From Shewanella psychrotolerans (lineage in GTDB: Bacteria; Pseudomonadota; Gammaproteobacteria; Enterobacterales; Shewanellaceae): a DNA stretch of 64,000 bases. Positions 53,836 through 62,810 of this stretch are shown in pieces. Position numbers and translations under genes: made by a program. How positions within the stretch are numbered: position 1 is the stretch's first letter; each line of letters starts with the position of its first letter. The stretch covers positions 1,488,001 through 1,552,000 of the forward strand of contig NZ_CP080419.1 in assembly GCF_019457595.1 (NCBI RefSeq), given 5' to 3'. The notes under the pieces were generated by a model that searched no databases, was not told the origin of the DNA, and saw only the letters and a list, made by a program, of their open reading frames with translations.

Positions 53836-54405
53836 TTTTACCTCGTCAAATGAGTTTACTCACTTAGTTAAGTGTTAAAAAGTACTGGGCAGCTCTGGTA
53901 TGCCTAATGTGACTTGGTGAAGTGCATACTGGTGGGGGGAATGTATTGCATGTTGGCGAATTGTTGCTTTGGTGGTGTTGCAACGTGCAAACAAAGTTTT
54001 ATTCAAAACTCTGTTTCAGTTGTGTTATGAAAAAGCGTCTATTTTGTTAAATAGACAAGCTGCTGTTATTATTAGTTTTATTTTGTTTTTAGTGCATTTT
54101 ATTGGTTTAAAATGTAAATATCGTAAATGTTAACCCGTTTAAAAAAACATCTCTTGTGTGATTTCCGTCCTGTAATCGGTTTTTCTGATTATTTTAGCGC
54201 TTTTCGAATGTTGACATAGGTCAACATTTTGTGAAATGATGCCCACGGGTCTGCACCCAGAGTGGTGTAGAAAAGGGAAGATAATAACTAACAATCGCAA
54301 GAGAAATGCACACTTATAGCGCAGGCATTCTAGCAAGATAAGCAGAAACCCCATGTTGCTATGAAGTTAAACCTTTTATTTTTCACTTCAAATTGGTTGG
54401 GAACT
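53836..54405. other. Long AT-rich intergenic region upstream of the TonB2 operon
   Basis: About 570 bp, with no credible gene. It contains several T-rich stretches, the inverted repeat at 54207-54228 with an overlapping promoter candidate, and GATAATAACTAACAATC at about 54279, which resembles a Fur box only partly. The transcript leader of the TonB2 operon would be about 160 nt if the promoter call is right. Confidence 0.45.
54207..54228. promoter_or_regulatory. Perfect 9-bp inverted repeat overlapping a promoter -35, upstream of the TonB2 operon
   Basis: AATGTTGAC-ATAG-GTCAACATT is a perfect palindrome. Its inner TTGAC-N4-GTCAA has the layout of CRP/FNR-superfamily sites. TTGACA (54211-54216) could be a -35 with AATGAT (54235-54240) 18 bp further as the -10, so a protein bound here would cover the -35. 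Confidence 0.55.
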
Positions 54406-55188
54406 ATGTCCAAGGTAAGCAAGAGAACTAAAATCGCTACAGCGCTCATTGGCGCGCTGGCCTTAGCAGGCAGTAACTTAGTGGTTGCTGATTCACTTTC
54501 TAATGTACAGAAAGCGGATTCACAAATTCATAAAGATGCAGCAGCATCTCAAAATAAAGTTGATAAATATTACGATCAAGCGCAAGACATGGCATTCCAA
54601 TATGGCCAAGTAGCTGATACTCGTGAGTCAACTAAGTCATACAACGACTACGTAGCTGGTTTGGTCGCAGACCAAGAAGCAACTATGAAACTTATCCAAG
54701 AAGACATCAATGGTGTTGATAAGTTACGTCAAGGCGTTGTTCCTTTGATGTTTAAAATGGTTGATGCCCTTGAGCAATTTGTTGCACTAGACCTACCGTT
54801 TAACAAAGAAGATCGTGAAGCGCGTATCAAGCGTCTCCGTGAGACTTTAGATACCGCAAACGTGACACTTGCTGAAAAGTACCGTTTGATTCTTGATGCA
54901 TACAACATTGAACGTGAATACGGTTCAAAGTTAAACGTTGAGACGGGTAAGCTTCAGATAGATGGCAAAGAAATCTTGGTTGATTTTATCAACTTTGGTC
55001 GTGTTGCATACTATGCGCAAAGCCTAGATCAAAAGTCGGCATGGATGTTTAATCCAGAGACGAAAGCATGGGACGAGCTAGAAGATAGCTACCTACGTAA
55101 CATTACTAAAGCAATTCGCCAGGCTCGTGGCCAGGGTGCTCCAGATATGTTCGCGTTACCAATCCCAGCTGCGGAGGCTGCACAATAA
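54406..55188 (+). CDS. DUF3450 periplasmic protein of the TonB2 operon
   Basis: A 260-aa exported protein with signal peptide MSKVSKRTKIATALIGALALAGSNLVVA, then a long charged coiled coil (residues about 30-130, DSLSNVQKADSQIHKDAAASQ) and a globular C-terminal part. DUF3450 genes head TonB2-type operons in Vibrio and Shewanella; the role is unknown. I use ATG 54406 because the frame upstream to 54361 lacks a leader-like start. Its stop overlaps the next ATG (TAATG). Confidence 0.88.
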   Translation: MSKVSKRTKIATALIGALALAGSNLVVADSLSNVQKADSQIHKDAAASQNKVDKYYDQAQDMAFQYGQVADTRESTKSYNDYVAGLVADQEATMKLIQEDINGVDKLRQGVVPLMFKMVDALEQFVALDLPFNKEDREARIKRLRETLDTANVTLAEKYRLILDAYNIEREYGSKLNVETGKLQIDGKEILVDFINFGRVAYYAQSLDQKSAWMFNPETKAWDELEDSYLRNITKAIRQARGQGAPDMFALPIPAAEAAQ

Positions 55189-56543
55189 TGAAAAAGTTCA
55201 TCACTACAGCAATCGTTGCTGCAAGTCTATCTTTAACAGCTGGTATGGTTAGCGCTGCTGATGCGCCAAAGAGCATCGACCAGCTACTTAAGCAAGTTCA
55301 AACTGACCGTGCTAACGCTGCAAAAGTAAATAAGAAGCGCGAAGCTGAGTTCCAAGCTGAACGTGGCGATAAAGCTGCGTTACTTAAGCGTGAAAAAGCT
55401 GCTCTTGCAGCAGAAGAACAGCGTGGTAAAGACCTTTCACAAGCTTTCTCTGATAACGAGCGTAAAATTGCGCAGTTAGAAGAAGACCGTAAAATTGCTC
55501 AAGGTGACTTGGGTGAAATGTTCGGTGTGGTTAAAGGTGAAGCGGGCGATTTCGCTGGTAAGCTAATTGCTTCAAACGTTAGTGCTCAGTACCCTGGTCG
55601 TCATGCGTTTATCGCTGAGCTTGGTGCTCGTAAAGAGTTACCAAAAATCGAAGAACTAGAGAAGTTCTGGGAAGAGCAGCTATTTGAAATGGCTGAGTCT
55701 GGTAAAGTAGTTACATTCGATGCAGCTGTTACAACTATCGATGGTAGCGTTCACAATACTAAGATCACTCGTGTTGGTGCTTATAACCTATTAGCCGATG
55801 GTGAATACGTTGTTTATAACGCCGACCTTGGTCTGATTCAGCAATTATCTCAACAGCCAGGTGGAGAAGAAGTTGCTAGCGTTAAGGCTTTTGAAGGCCA
55901 AACGTCTGGTGTTCACAAGCTATTTGTCGACCCTGCTCGAGGTGTGCTACTAAACGTATTTACACAAAAAGCAACTATCGAAGAGCGTATTGAGGCCGGT
56001 GGTACTATCGGTTACATCATTATCGGTCTGCTTGTACTAGGTGCGCTAATTTCTATCGAACGTTTAATCACTCTTTATTTCGTTGGTGCTAAAGTAAATG
56101 CACAGCGTAAGAATATCGAAAACCCAGGTAATAACCCACTTGGTCGTGTTCTTAAAGCTTACTACGACAATAAAGATGTTGATGTTGAAACGCTAGAGTT
56201 GAAACTTGATGAAGCAATTCTAAAAGAAACACCAGCGCTTGAAACTCGTATCTCAATCATTAAGGTTCTAGCGGCTATCGCGCCAATGATGGGTCTACTA
56301 GGTACTGTTACAGGTATGATTGCGACCTTCCAAAGCATTCAGTTATTCGGTACTGGTGATCCTAAGCTAATGGCTGGCGGTATCTCTATGGCACTAATGA
56401 CGACTGTACAAGGTCTAGTTGCAGCGTTACCACTAATGCTAATGCATGCTATCGTTATTGCTCGTAGCAAGTCAGTTGTTCAAGTACTTGAAGAGCAAAG
56501 TGCTGGTATCATCGCTGAACATGCTGAGAAGAGGAATGCCTAA
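55188..56543 (+). CDS. TtpC-like long MotA/TolQ/ExbB proton-channel protein
   Basis: A 451-aa inner-membrane protein. It has a signal peptide (MKKFITTAIVAASLSLTAGMVSA), a periplasmic coiled-coil domain of about 230 residues, then a MotA/TolQ/ExbB channel domain with three helices (IGYIIIGLLVLGALISIERL; LAAIAPMMGLLGTVTGMIATF; MALMTTVQGLVAALPLML). This is the layout of TtpC, which Vibrio TonB2 needs in addition to ExbB2/ExbD2. It is coupled by TAATG to both neighbours. Confidence 0.9.
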   Translation: MKKFITTAIVAASLSLTAGMVSAADAPKSIDQLLKQVQTDRANAAKVNKKREAEFQAERGDKAALLKREKAALAAEEQRGKDLSQAFSDNERKIAQLEEDRKIAQGDLGEMFGVVKGEAGDFAGKLIASNVSAQYPGRHAFIAELGARKELPKIEELEKFWEEQLFEMAESGKVVTFDAAVTTIDGSVHNTKITRVGAYNLLADGEYVVYNADLGLIQQLSQQPGGEEVASVKAFEGQTSGVHKLFVDPARGVLLNVFTQKATIEERIEAGGTIGYIIIGLLVLGALISIERLITLYFVGAKVNAQRKNIENPGNNPLGRVLKAYYDNKDVDVETLELKLDEAILKETPALETRISIIKVLAAIAPMMGLLGTVTGMIATFQSIQLFGTGDPKLMAGGISMALMTTVQGLVAALPLMLMHAIVIARSKSVVQVLEEQSAGIIAEHAEKRNA

Positions 56544-57070
56544 TGATGCTATACCTGATGGACATCTGGGATTCCGTCAGGGGCTTCATGGCCTCCGGAG
56601 GCGACGTCCTTTGGTTGGTTGCGGCAGTGCTATTCCTTATGTGGGTGTTAATGCTTGAGCGATTTTGGTATCTCCATTTAGTTGCGCCAAAACAGCACAA
56701 AAACATTATCGCTGCATGGGATAAACGAGAGGACTCTACCTCTTGGTATGCACACCGTGTCCGTGAAGCTTGGGTATCCCAAGCGAAACAAGATATGAAT
56801 GCTCGTATGCTGATTATCAAAACCTTGGTAGCCATCTGTCCAATGATAGGTCTACTAGGCACCGTAACCGGTATGATCCAAGTATTCGATGTGATGGCAG
56901 TTCATGGGACGAGTAATGCTCGTATGATGGCAGCTGGTATTTCAATGGCAACCATGCCGACAATGGCGGGAATGGTCGCGGCGCTATCGGGAGTATTTTT
57001 TAGTACTCGCCTAGACGCTAAAATGAAAATCAGTATGGAAAAGCTAAAAGATAGCCTGCCACACCACTAG
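56543..57070 (+). CDS. exbB: ExbB2-type biopolymer transport protein
   Basis: A 175-aa inner-membrane proton-channel subunit. It has an N-terminal helix (DVLWLVAAVLFLMWVLMLERFW) and the conserved MotA/TolQ/ExbB block LVAICPMIGLLGTVTGMIQVFDVM, then TMPTMAGMVAALSGVFFS. The ATG overlaps the ttpC stop. It works with ExbD to power TonB. The repeated GLLGTVTGMI in this protein and TtpC shows their common origin. Confidence 0.93.
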   Translation: MMLYLMDIWDSVRGFMASGGDVLWLVAAVLFLMWVLMLERFWYLHLVAPKQHKNIIAAWDKREDSTSWYAHRVREAWVSQAKQDMNARMLIIKTLVAICPMIGLLGTVTGMIQVFDVMAVHGTSNARMMAAGISMATMPTMAGMVAALSGVFFSTRLDAKMKISMEKLKDSLPHH

Positions 57071-57083
57071 AGAGAGATTGAAC

Positions 57084-57488
57084 ATGGCACGTAAAAAGCA
57101 TTCAAGTATAGACGAAGAAGCACAGATTGATATGACACCGATGCTCGACATTGTGTTTATCATGTTGATTTTCTTCATTGTAACAACGTCGTTCATTAAG
57201 CCGTCAGGTCTTGACTATAACAAGCCTGAAGCTTCTACAGCGACAACACAGAAGTCAGCGAACATCTTTATTGGTGTAAGCAAAACAGGCGTGATTAAGA
57301 TGGAAAACCGTCAGGTTGACATCGAGCGTGTAACAGCAAACGTAGAACGTATGTTAGCTGAATCACCTGAAGCGGCTGTCTTGATTGAAGCAGATAAAGA
57401 AGCGCAACATGGCCTAGTTGTTAAGGTTATGGACAATGTGAAGAAAGCAGGTATCAGTAAGATTTCGGTATCAGCGGGGAAAGACTAA
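57084..57488 (+). CDS. exbD: ExbD2-type biopolymer transport protein
   Basis: A 134-aa protein with a short cytoplasmic N-terminus, one membrane helix containing the proton-carrying Asp (DMTPMLDIVFIMLIFFIVTTS) and a periplasmic domain ending KKAGISKISVSAGKD. I use ATG 57084 (MARKKHSSIDEE) after AGAGAGATTGAAC rather than 57078. It sits 13 bp after exbB and one base before tonB. Confidence 0.94.
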   Translation: MARKKHSSIDEEAQIDMTPMLDIVFIMLIFFIVTTSFIKPSGLDYNKPEASTATTQKSANIFIGVSKTGVIKMENRQVDIERVTANVERMLAESPEAAVLIEADKEAQHGLVVKVMDNVKKAGISKISVSAGKD

Positions 57489-57489
57489 T

Positions 57490-58107
57490 ATGCTGAGAGG
57501 AATAGTATCATTATTAATTGGTGGTGCTGTTACTTTTGCCCTGTTTGTTTTCATGGCCTTCTTGGTCAGTGGCGGCGCTAAACGCGCCGACACAGCAACT
57601 GATTCTCCAGTAATTGAGATCAGTATGGATAAACAGGATACAAAAGTGCAGGATAAGCCTAGGGTTAAACCTAAGCCACCTACACCGCCTGAGCAGCCTC
57701 CTTTGCCTGATACTCCGCCACCAGATAGCTCATCAAATATCGACACTAATATGTCGTTTAACATGAGCGGTGTGGTAGCTGGTTCTGCAAGTACAGGCTT
57801 TAAGCTGGGTAACATGATGACTCGCGATGGTGATGCAACGCCTGTCGTTCGTATTGAGCCGCAGTACCCGATTGCTGCAGCTCGTGATGGTAAAGAAGGT
57901 TGGGTACAACTGAGTTTTACCATTAACGAACTGGGTGGAGTTGATGACGTTGAAGTTATTGACGCGGATCCAAAGCGCGTTTTCGATAGAGAAGCTAAAC
58001 GCGCGCTTAAAAAGTGGAAGTACAAGCCAAAGATTGTTGACGGTAAAGCACTAAAGCAAACTGGCATGACGGTTCAACTAGACTTTAAACTTGATGGAGG
58101 CAAATAG
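57490..58107 (+). CDS. tonB: TonB2-type energy transducer
   Basis: A 205-aa protein with an N-terminal membrane anchor (MLRGIVSLLIGGAVTFALFVFMAFLV) that transmits proton-motive force to outer-membrane receptors. A short Pro/Lys-rich linker follows (DKPRVKPKPPTPPEQPPLP), then the C-terminal TonB domain with EPQYPIAAARDGKEGWVQLSF, VIDADPKRVFDREAKRAL and KWKYKPK. It is shorter than E. coli TonB (239), as usual for TonB2. It starts one base after exbD. Confidence 0.94.
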   Translation: MLRGIVSLLIGGAVTFALFVFMAFLVSGGAKRADTATDSPVIEISMDKQDTKVQDKPRVKPKPPTPPEQPPLPDTPPPDSSSNIDTNMSFNMSGVVAGSASTGFKLGNMMTRDGDATPVVRIEPQYPIAAARDGKEGWVQLSFTINELGGVDDVEVIDADPKRVFDREAKRALKKWKYKPKIVDGKALKQTGMTVQLDFKLDGGK

Positions 58108-58109
58108 AG

Positions 58110-59357
58110 ATGCAAAAAGTTAATACTCTTGCAACTGCACTTTTGTTCGCTATCGGTGGTAGTTTAGCTGTCGCTCCTGTCGTTAATGCAGCTGAAAAAT
58201 GTCCAATTGAAAAGCGTCAGTCAAAAGCGGTTGGTCAAAGCTCTGCTAAGAAAGTGCAGAAGTCTTTTGAAGCTTATCAAGAAGGCAATATTGATGAAGC
58301 TATGGCTGTATTGCTTGAAGCCAGTCCTAGCGATCCTTTTGATAAAGCGTATATTGCTCGCATGTTGGGTAATTTTTACGCAGAAAAAAGTCAAATGGGC
58401 ACGGCGCTCAAGTATCTAAAGCAAGCTGTTGATGCTGACATTCTTGGTGGCGCCGATCACGCTGCAACATTGCGTTTGTACGCCGATCTGCTTATTCAAG
58501 AAAGGAAGTTCAAGGAAACTATCCCGTACTACTACGCTTGGATGGAGTTTACCTGTAAAGAAGATCCACAAGTGTATCGTCGTATAGGTATTGCTTATTC
58601 TGAGCTTAAAGAGTGGGATAAGGTTCTTGAAGTCGTTGATAAAGGTCTTTCTATCAGTACAAAGCCTGATAAAGGTTTGTATCAGATGAAGCTAACTGCT
58701 TACTTCAACAAGAAAGACTATAACAACGCAGTTAAAGTACTTGAAACTATGGTGCCATTGTTCCAACAAGATGGTCGCCTATGGGTGCAGCTAGCTCAGT
58801 TCTATCTGATGACTGAAGATTATGAAAAGTCATTAGCAACCTATGACTTAGCTTACAAGAATGGATTTTTGGAGACTGCGGGAAATATCACTCGTCTGTC
58901 TCAGCTGTTAGCACAAAATGGTTCGCCATACCGCGCAGCAAAAGTCTATGAAAAGCACATGAAAAGTGGCCTAATTAAAGAAGAGGAGAGAACTCTCTCT
59001 ATTCTTGCGGGCTTCTACCATAATGCTAAAGAGCTAAAGGAAGCGGCTGATTATTACGGCAAAGCAGCAGAGATCGGTAACGATGGTACGTTGTACCTAA
59101 AGCAAGCTAGACTACTGACACTTAGAGAAAAGCATAAAGAAGCGATTCCTGTGCTTAAGAAAGCCCTTGCGGCTGGTGATGTAAGTGAAGGTGAAGTCGA
59201 GTTTGAATTAGCGTTAGCTTATCTTGGCACTAAGCAGTACAAGGCAGCGTATAACGCATGCTTAAAAGCTGCTAAAGATGACAAGACTAAGCGCACCGCA
59301 AAAAGTTACTTAGCTTATATCAAAGAAAAAGCGCGTATCTACAACGTATCGCTTTAA
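58110..59357 (+). CDS. TPR-repeat protein of the TonB2 operon
   Basis: A 415-aa exported protein with signal peptide MQKVNTLATALLFAIGGSLAVAPVVNA, followed by TPR-like helical repeats across the rest (for example FEAYQEGNIDEAMAVLLEA and LYAKQ-type pairs; ALAYLGTKQYKAAYNACLKAA at the end). TPR proteins close TonB2 operons in Vibrio/Shewanella and are thought to help assembly or stability of the complex. It starts 2 bp after tonB and is followed by a strong terminator. Confidence 0.88.
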   Translation: MQKVNTLATALLFAIGGSLAVAPVVNAAEKCPIEKRQSKAVGQSSAKKVQKSFEAYQEGNIDEAMAVLLEASPSDPFDKAYIARMLGNFYAEKSQMGTALKYLKQAVDADILGGADHAATLRLYADLLIQERKFKETIPYYYAWMEFTCKEDPQVYRRIGIAYSELKEWDKVLEVVDKGLSISTKPDKGLYQMKLTAYFNKKDYNNAVKVLETMVPLFQQDGRLWVQLAQFYLMTEDYEKSLATYDLAYKNGFLETAGNITRLSQLLAQNGSPYRAAKVYEKHMKSGLIKEEERTLSILAGFYHNAKELKEAADYYGKAAEIGNDGTLYLKQARLLTLREKHKEAIPVLKKALAAGDVSEGEVEFELALAYLGTKQYKAAYNACLKAAKDDKTKRTAKSYLAYIKEKARIYNVSL

Positions 59358-59369
59358 CTTTGATTGATG

Positions 59370-59397
59370 AAAAAGCCCCGCTGAGGGGCTTTTTTTA
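59370..59397 (+). terminator. Terminator of the TonB2 operon
   Basis: AAAAGCCCC and GGGGCTTTT form a perfect stem over GCTGA, followed by T7. It faces the converging GGDEF-like gene. Confidence 0.92.
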
Positions 59398-59407
59398 TAC
59401 CTAAAAA

Positions 59408-59923
59408 TCATGAAGGCATAAGACTGCGGACTTCTGAATGTTTATCTTTTTGCATTTCTAGCTGCATAGATAATTTTTTGACATCCTCGAATAGCATTTC
59501 GATGTTGAGATCTCTTTCAGGCTTACAAACATAACCCGCCAGTTCATAGTCGATTCTTGTTGTATATTTCGTTTGATAATTTTGATTAAATTCAATGATT
59601 TTTTGCTCAATACGTTCAATTACCGTCTGTGTTCCTTTTTGATCTATGTTAAATAATCCCAAGGCGAAATTATCTTGATTCAGTCTTGCGACTAAGTCAG
59701 TGGTGCGCATGATCGCTTCTTGGACTTGTTTCATGAATAATTCGAGTAGATGAGGTTGCTTAACTGTTTCATGAATGTGTGGGCACAGATACAATAGAGC
59801 CAAGCTTTGGTTGTCTCTGATATGGCGATGCCATTCACGATTAAAAACCTCTAAAAAGTAGGTTTGGTTGTAGACACCTGTTTCGGGATCTCTGAATCCT
59901 GAATTACTAAATGAATAGATCAT
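59408..59923 (-). CDS. Degenerate GGDEF-domain protein
   Basis: About 171 aa, a single GGDEF-like domain. It starts like a diguanylate cyclase (FRDPETGVYNQTYFLEVFNREW for the usual DxLTGLxNRR), but the signature region is VARLNQDNFALGLF, so GGDEF is replaced by NQDNF. The first metal-binding Asp is also missing (LYLCPH where LLxDID is expected). It should not make c-di-GMP and may act as a binding or regulatory domain. No sensor or membrane segment is present. I prefer ATG 59923; 59938 is an alternative. Confidence 0.78.
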   Translation of the reverse strand: MIYSFSNSGFRDPETGVYNQTYFLEVFNREWHRHIRDNQSLALLYLCPHIHETVKQPHLLELFMKQVQEAIMRTTDLVARLNQDNFALGLFNIDQKGTQTVIERIEQKIIEFNQNYQTKYTTRIDYELAGYVCKPERDLNIEMLFEDVKKLSMQLEMQKDKHSEVRSLMPS

Positions 59924-60003
59924 TGACTCGCTCCGCAAACATTTCTATTGGTAAGTATAGAAAACAACAAGCAATTGCACAGAATATGAAGGATATAAGT
60001 AAA

Positions 60004-61827
60004 ATGAATAAAAGCGTTCTAGCGATAACCGTTGCAATGAGTTTAGCCCTAGTTGGCTGCTCTGACGCACAAAACAGTTCGATTAATACCGAGACCGCAA
60101 AAGAAACCGCGGTTGCTAGTGTCCAAACGGCTGAGCAAACTTACCTTGAGCTAGTTGATCGATATTTTAAAGAGACCTTAGCACTTGAGCCTATCTATGC
60201 AACGTTTGTTGGCGTAAACGACTATAACGATAAATTTGGTGGTTCGTTAACCGAAGAGTATTTAAAGGCGCGTCATGACCTTAACACTCGCTACCTTAAA
60301 GAAATAAAAGCGATAGATAGAGCTAAGCTTCCCACCGCTCTGCAACTTAGCTACGACATGTTTAGATATGACAGAAACGTGGCGCTAGTTTCAGAGACTT
60401 TCCCTGAACACTTTATGCCGATGAACCAGTTTTACAGTACAGTCATTAGCATGGTGCAACTCGGCAGTGGTGAGAGTGCTCAGCCTTTTAAGACCGTTAA
60501 GGATTACAACAACTGGTTGTCTCGTTTAGAAGGCTTTATTCAATGGACTAAGCTTGCTCAGAGTCGTATGAATGAGGGGATTGAGAGTAAAGTCGTGTTG
60601 CCTCGAGTATTGGTGGAACGCATCATTCCACAACTACAAGCTCAGCTTGTGACTAAGGCTGAGGATAGTCTATTTTATGCGCCAATCACTCAATTTCCTG
60701 AGAGCTTTAGCGAGCAAGACAAACAGGCGATAACAGCAGATTACACTGCACTTATTAATAAAAAATTGCTGCCAGCGTTAAGTGGTTTAACGACGTATTT
60801 CCAAGAGACTTATCTGCCGGCTGCTCGCTCCAGTGATGGTTGGTGGGGGCTGCCAAACGGAAAAGTATGGTATCAACACCTAGCTAATGCTCATACCACG
60901 ACCACGATGCCAGTAGATGAGATCCATCAGGTTGGTTTGGCTGAAGTGTCGCGTATTTTGACTGAGATGGATAAAGTACGTGAGCAAGTGGGTTTTGAGG
61001 GTGATTTAAATGCATTTTTTGCTTCATTGTCATCCGAACCTCAGTATTTCTTTACTGATCGAGAGGGGCTTATCGATGGCTATATGACGTTAAAAGATAA
61101 GATTAATGCCAAGTTACCCAATTACTTTAATGTCATGCCTAAGGCTGATTATGTGGTTAAGCCAGTAGAAAGTTTCCGCGAACAGTCCGCGGCAGGAGCC
61201 TCTTATGAAGCGCCTGCGGTTGACGGCTCTCGTCCTGGTGTGTTTTATATTAATACTTATAACCTCAAAGCGCAGCCTAAGTGGGGCATGACTACATTAT
61301 CATTGCACGAAGCTGCACCTGGTCACCATTTCCAAATCGCTATTAAACAAGAGCTTACAGGAGTACCTGAATTCCAGCGTTTTGGTGGTTATACGGCTTT
61401 CGAAGAGGGCTGGGCATTGTATGCTGAGTATCTAGGTATTGAAATGGGACTATTTGAAGACCCTTATCAGTATTTTGGTAAGCTTTCTGATGAAATGCTG
61501 CGTGCAATGCGCCTAGTAGTCGATACGGGCCTTCATGCAAAAGGCTGGAGCCGCGAGCAGGCGATTCAATACATGAAAGATAATTCGCCGATGGCGGAAT
61601 CTGACATTATTGCAGAAGTTGAGCGTTATATGGCGATACCTGGCCAGGCATTGTCATACAAAGTCGGGCAGCTTAAAATTCTCGCGCTTCGTGCAGAAGC
61701 TGAAGAGGCGCTTGGTGATAAGTTTGATCTTAAGGGCTTTCACGACCAAATCTTAACTTCTGGTTCGTTACCTATGGCGGTAATGGAGCAAAAAATTCAT
61801 GATTGGATTGAGGCTAACAAAGCTTAA
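60004..61827 (+). CDS. DUF885-family lipoprotein, putative metallopeptidase
   Basis: A 607-aa protein with lipoprotein signal MNKSVLAITVAMSLALVGC-S. The DUF885 domain fills the rest, with the zinc-peptidase-like motif LSLHEAAPGHHFQIA near residue 435 and GGYTAFEEGWALYAE about 30 residues later, which may supply the third ligand. Homologues are presumed periplasmic or outer-membrane-anchored peptidases; no substrate is established. Start ATG 60004 follows AAGGA; in-frame ATGs at 59911 and 59986 are upstream but give no signal peptide. Confidence 0.87.
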   Translation: MNKSVLAITVAMSLALVGCSDAQNSSINTETAKETAVASVQTAEQTYLELVDRYFKETLALEPIYATFVGVNDYNDKFGGSLTEEYLKARHDLNTRYLKEIKAIDRAKLPTALQLSYDMFRYDRNVALVSETFPEHFMPMNQFYSTVISMVQLGSGESAQPFKTVKDYNNWLSRLEGFIQWTKLAQSRMNEGIESKVVLPRVLVERIIPQLQAQLVTKAEDSLFYAPITQFPESFSEQDKQAITADYTALINKKLLPALSGLTTYFQETYLPAARSSDGWWGLPNGKVWYQHLANAHTTTTMPVDEIHQVGLAEVSRILTEMDKVREQVGFEGDLNAFFASLSSEPQYFFTDREGLIDGYMTLKDKINAKLPNYFNVMPKADYVVKPVESFREQSAAGASYEAPAVDGSRPGVFYINTYNLKAQPKWGMTTLSLHEAAPGHHFQIAIKQELTGVPEFQRFGGYTAFEEGWALYAEYLGIEMGLFEDPYQYFGKLSDEMLRAMRLVVDTGLHAKGWSREQAIQYMKDNSPMAESDIIAEVERYMAIPGQALSYKVGQLKILALRAEAEEALGDKFDLKGFHDQILTSGSLPMAVMEQKIHDWIEANKA

Positions 61828-61854
61828 GGTATAATTAGGTCAGAAACACTTTTT

Positions 61855-61894
61855 AAACCCAGCAAATGTTTTATACTTGCTGGGTTTTTATTTT
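61855..61894 (+). terminator. Terminator after the DUF885 gene
   Basis: AAACCCAGCAA pairs with TTGCTGGGTTT around an 11-nt loop, followed by a T-rich tail. ppiC starts about 30 bp later. Confidence 0.88.
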
Positions 61895-61924
61895 ATCGAT
61901 ATGCGAAATTTTCAGGAGAACAAC

Positions 61925-62203
61925 ATGGTACAAGCAACAGCACGCCACCTTTTAGTGAGCAGCGAAGAGCAATGTGAGCAACTTAAGCAGCAGATCATTG
62001 AAGGTGCGGATTTTGGTGAAGTGGCTAAAGCCCATTCATCTTGCCCATCTAGTGCACAAGGTGGTGATTTAGGGTCATTTGGCCCAGGTATGATGGTACG
62101 TGAGTTTGACGAAGTGGTATTTAGTGCACCATTGAATGAAGTTCAAGGCCCAGTTAAGACTCAGTTTGGTTATCACTTACTTGAAGTGACTAGCCGCGGT
62201 TAA
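61925..62203 (+). CDS. ppiC: Parvulin-type peptidyl-prolyl isomerase C
   Basis: A 92-aa stand-alone parvulin in the cytoplasm. It has ATARHLLVSSEEQ, the conserved CPSSAQGGDLGSFGPGMMVREFDEVVF and the terminal FGYHLLEV. Size equals E. coli PpiC (93). ATG 61925 (MVQATARH) follows AGGAGAACAAC; the frame opens further upstream at 61877 but within the terminator. Confidence 0.94.
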   Translation: MVQATARHLLVSSEEQCEQLKQQIIEGADFGEVAKAHSSCPSSAQGGDLGSFGPGMMVREFDEVVFSAPLNEVQGPVKTQFGYHLLEVTSRG

Positions 62204-62217
62204 TACTAAGAAGCCCT

Positions 62218-62751
62218 ATGCTTGAGCTATATACTGACAGGCTTAAAATAAGATCATTGCAACAGGAAGATTGGCAAAGTTTTTTATCAGTCCATCAAGA
62301 TCCTAGACAAAATCAATACGTTAGAGTTCCTGATGGTTTAGAGGTGCTAACGGATAAGTTTGAACAGCGCCTTAGACCTTGGCGCTACGAATCCGGTGAT
62401 TGGTTAACGCTAGTGATCGAAGAGATTTCAACTGGTGAATTTATTGGTTTTACTGGCTTGTATTCGGTTGATCTTTCGCTTGGTCAGGTTGAAGTGGGTT
62501 ATATGCTTGCTGCTACTGGCCAAGGCAAAGGCTACGGGACCGAAAGTCTTAAGGGTGTCATCGATTGGGCCTGTCTTAGTTTCGATGTGCATAAGTTCAT
62601 CGGACTTTGCGCTGATCAAAATCAGGCGTCAATAAGGGTACTTGAGAAGTGTGGCTTTACCCATGAAGGCACCTTAAGGCATAACTATCTGCTCGATGGT
62701 CGCTGGATAGATGATCGTTATTATGGCTTGTTAGCGTCTGAGCGATCGTAA
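62218..62751 (+). CDS. GNAT-family acetyltransferase, RimJ/RimL-like
   Basis: A 177-aa acetyl-CoA-dependent N-acetyltransferase. It begins LYTDRLKIRSLQQEDWQSFLSVH, typical of the RimJ/RimL group. The acetyl-CoA loop is ATGQGKGYGTESLKGVIDWA and the late motif NQASIRVLEKCGFTHEGTLRHN. The substrate (ribosomal protein or other) is not determinable. It starts 14 bp after ppiC and is possibly co-transcribed. Confidence 0.88.
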   Translation: MLELYTDRLKIRSLQQEDWQSFLSVHQDPRQNQYVRVPDGLEVLTDKFEQRLRPWRYESGDWLTLVIEEISTGEFIGFTGLYSVDLSLGQVEVGYMLAATGQGKGYGTESLKGVIDWACLSFDVHKFIGLCADQNQASIRVLEKCGFTHEGTLRHNYLLDGRWIDDRYYGLLASERS

Positions 62752-62810
62752 TAGCTCGTGGTTATGCATAAGTGCTATAATCGCGACGTGTTTTTTAAAA
62801 GGTAGAAACA

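Noticed and set aside
54279..54295. Fur box upstream of the TonB2 operon
   Set aside because: GATAATAACTAACAATC shares only the first part of the Fur consensus; the second half does not fit.
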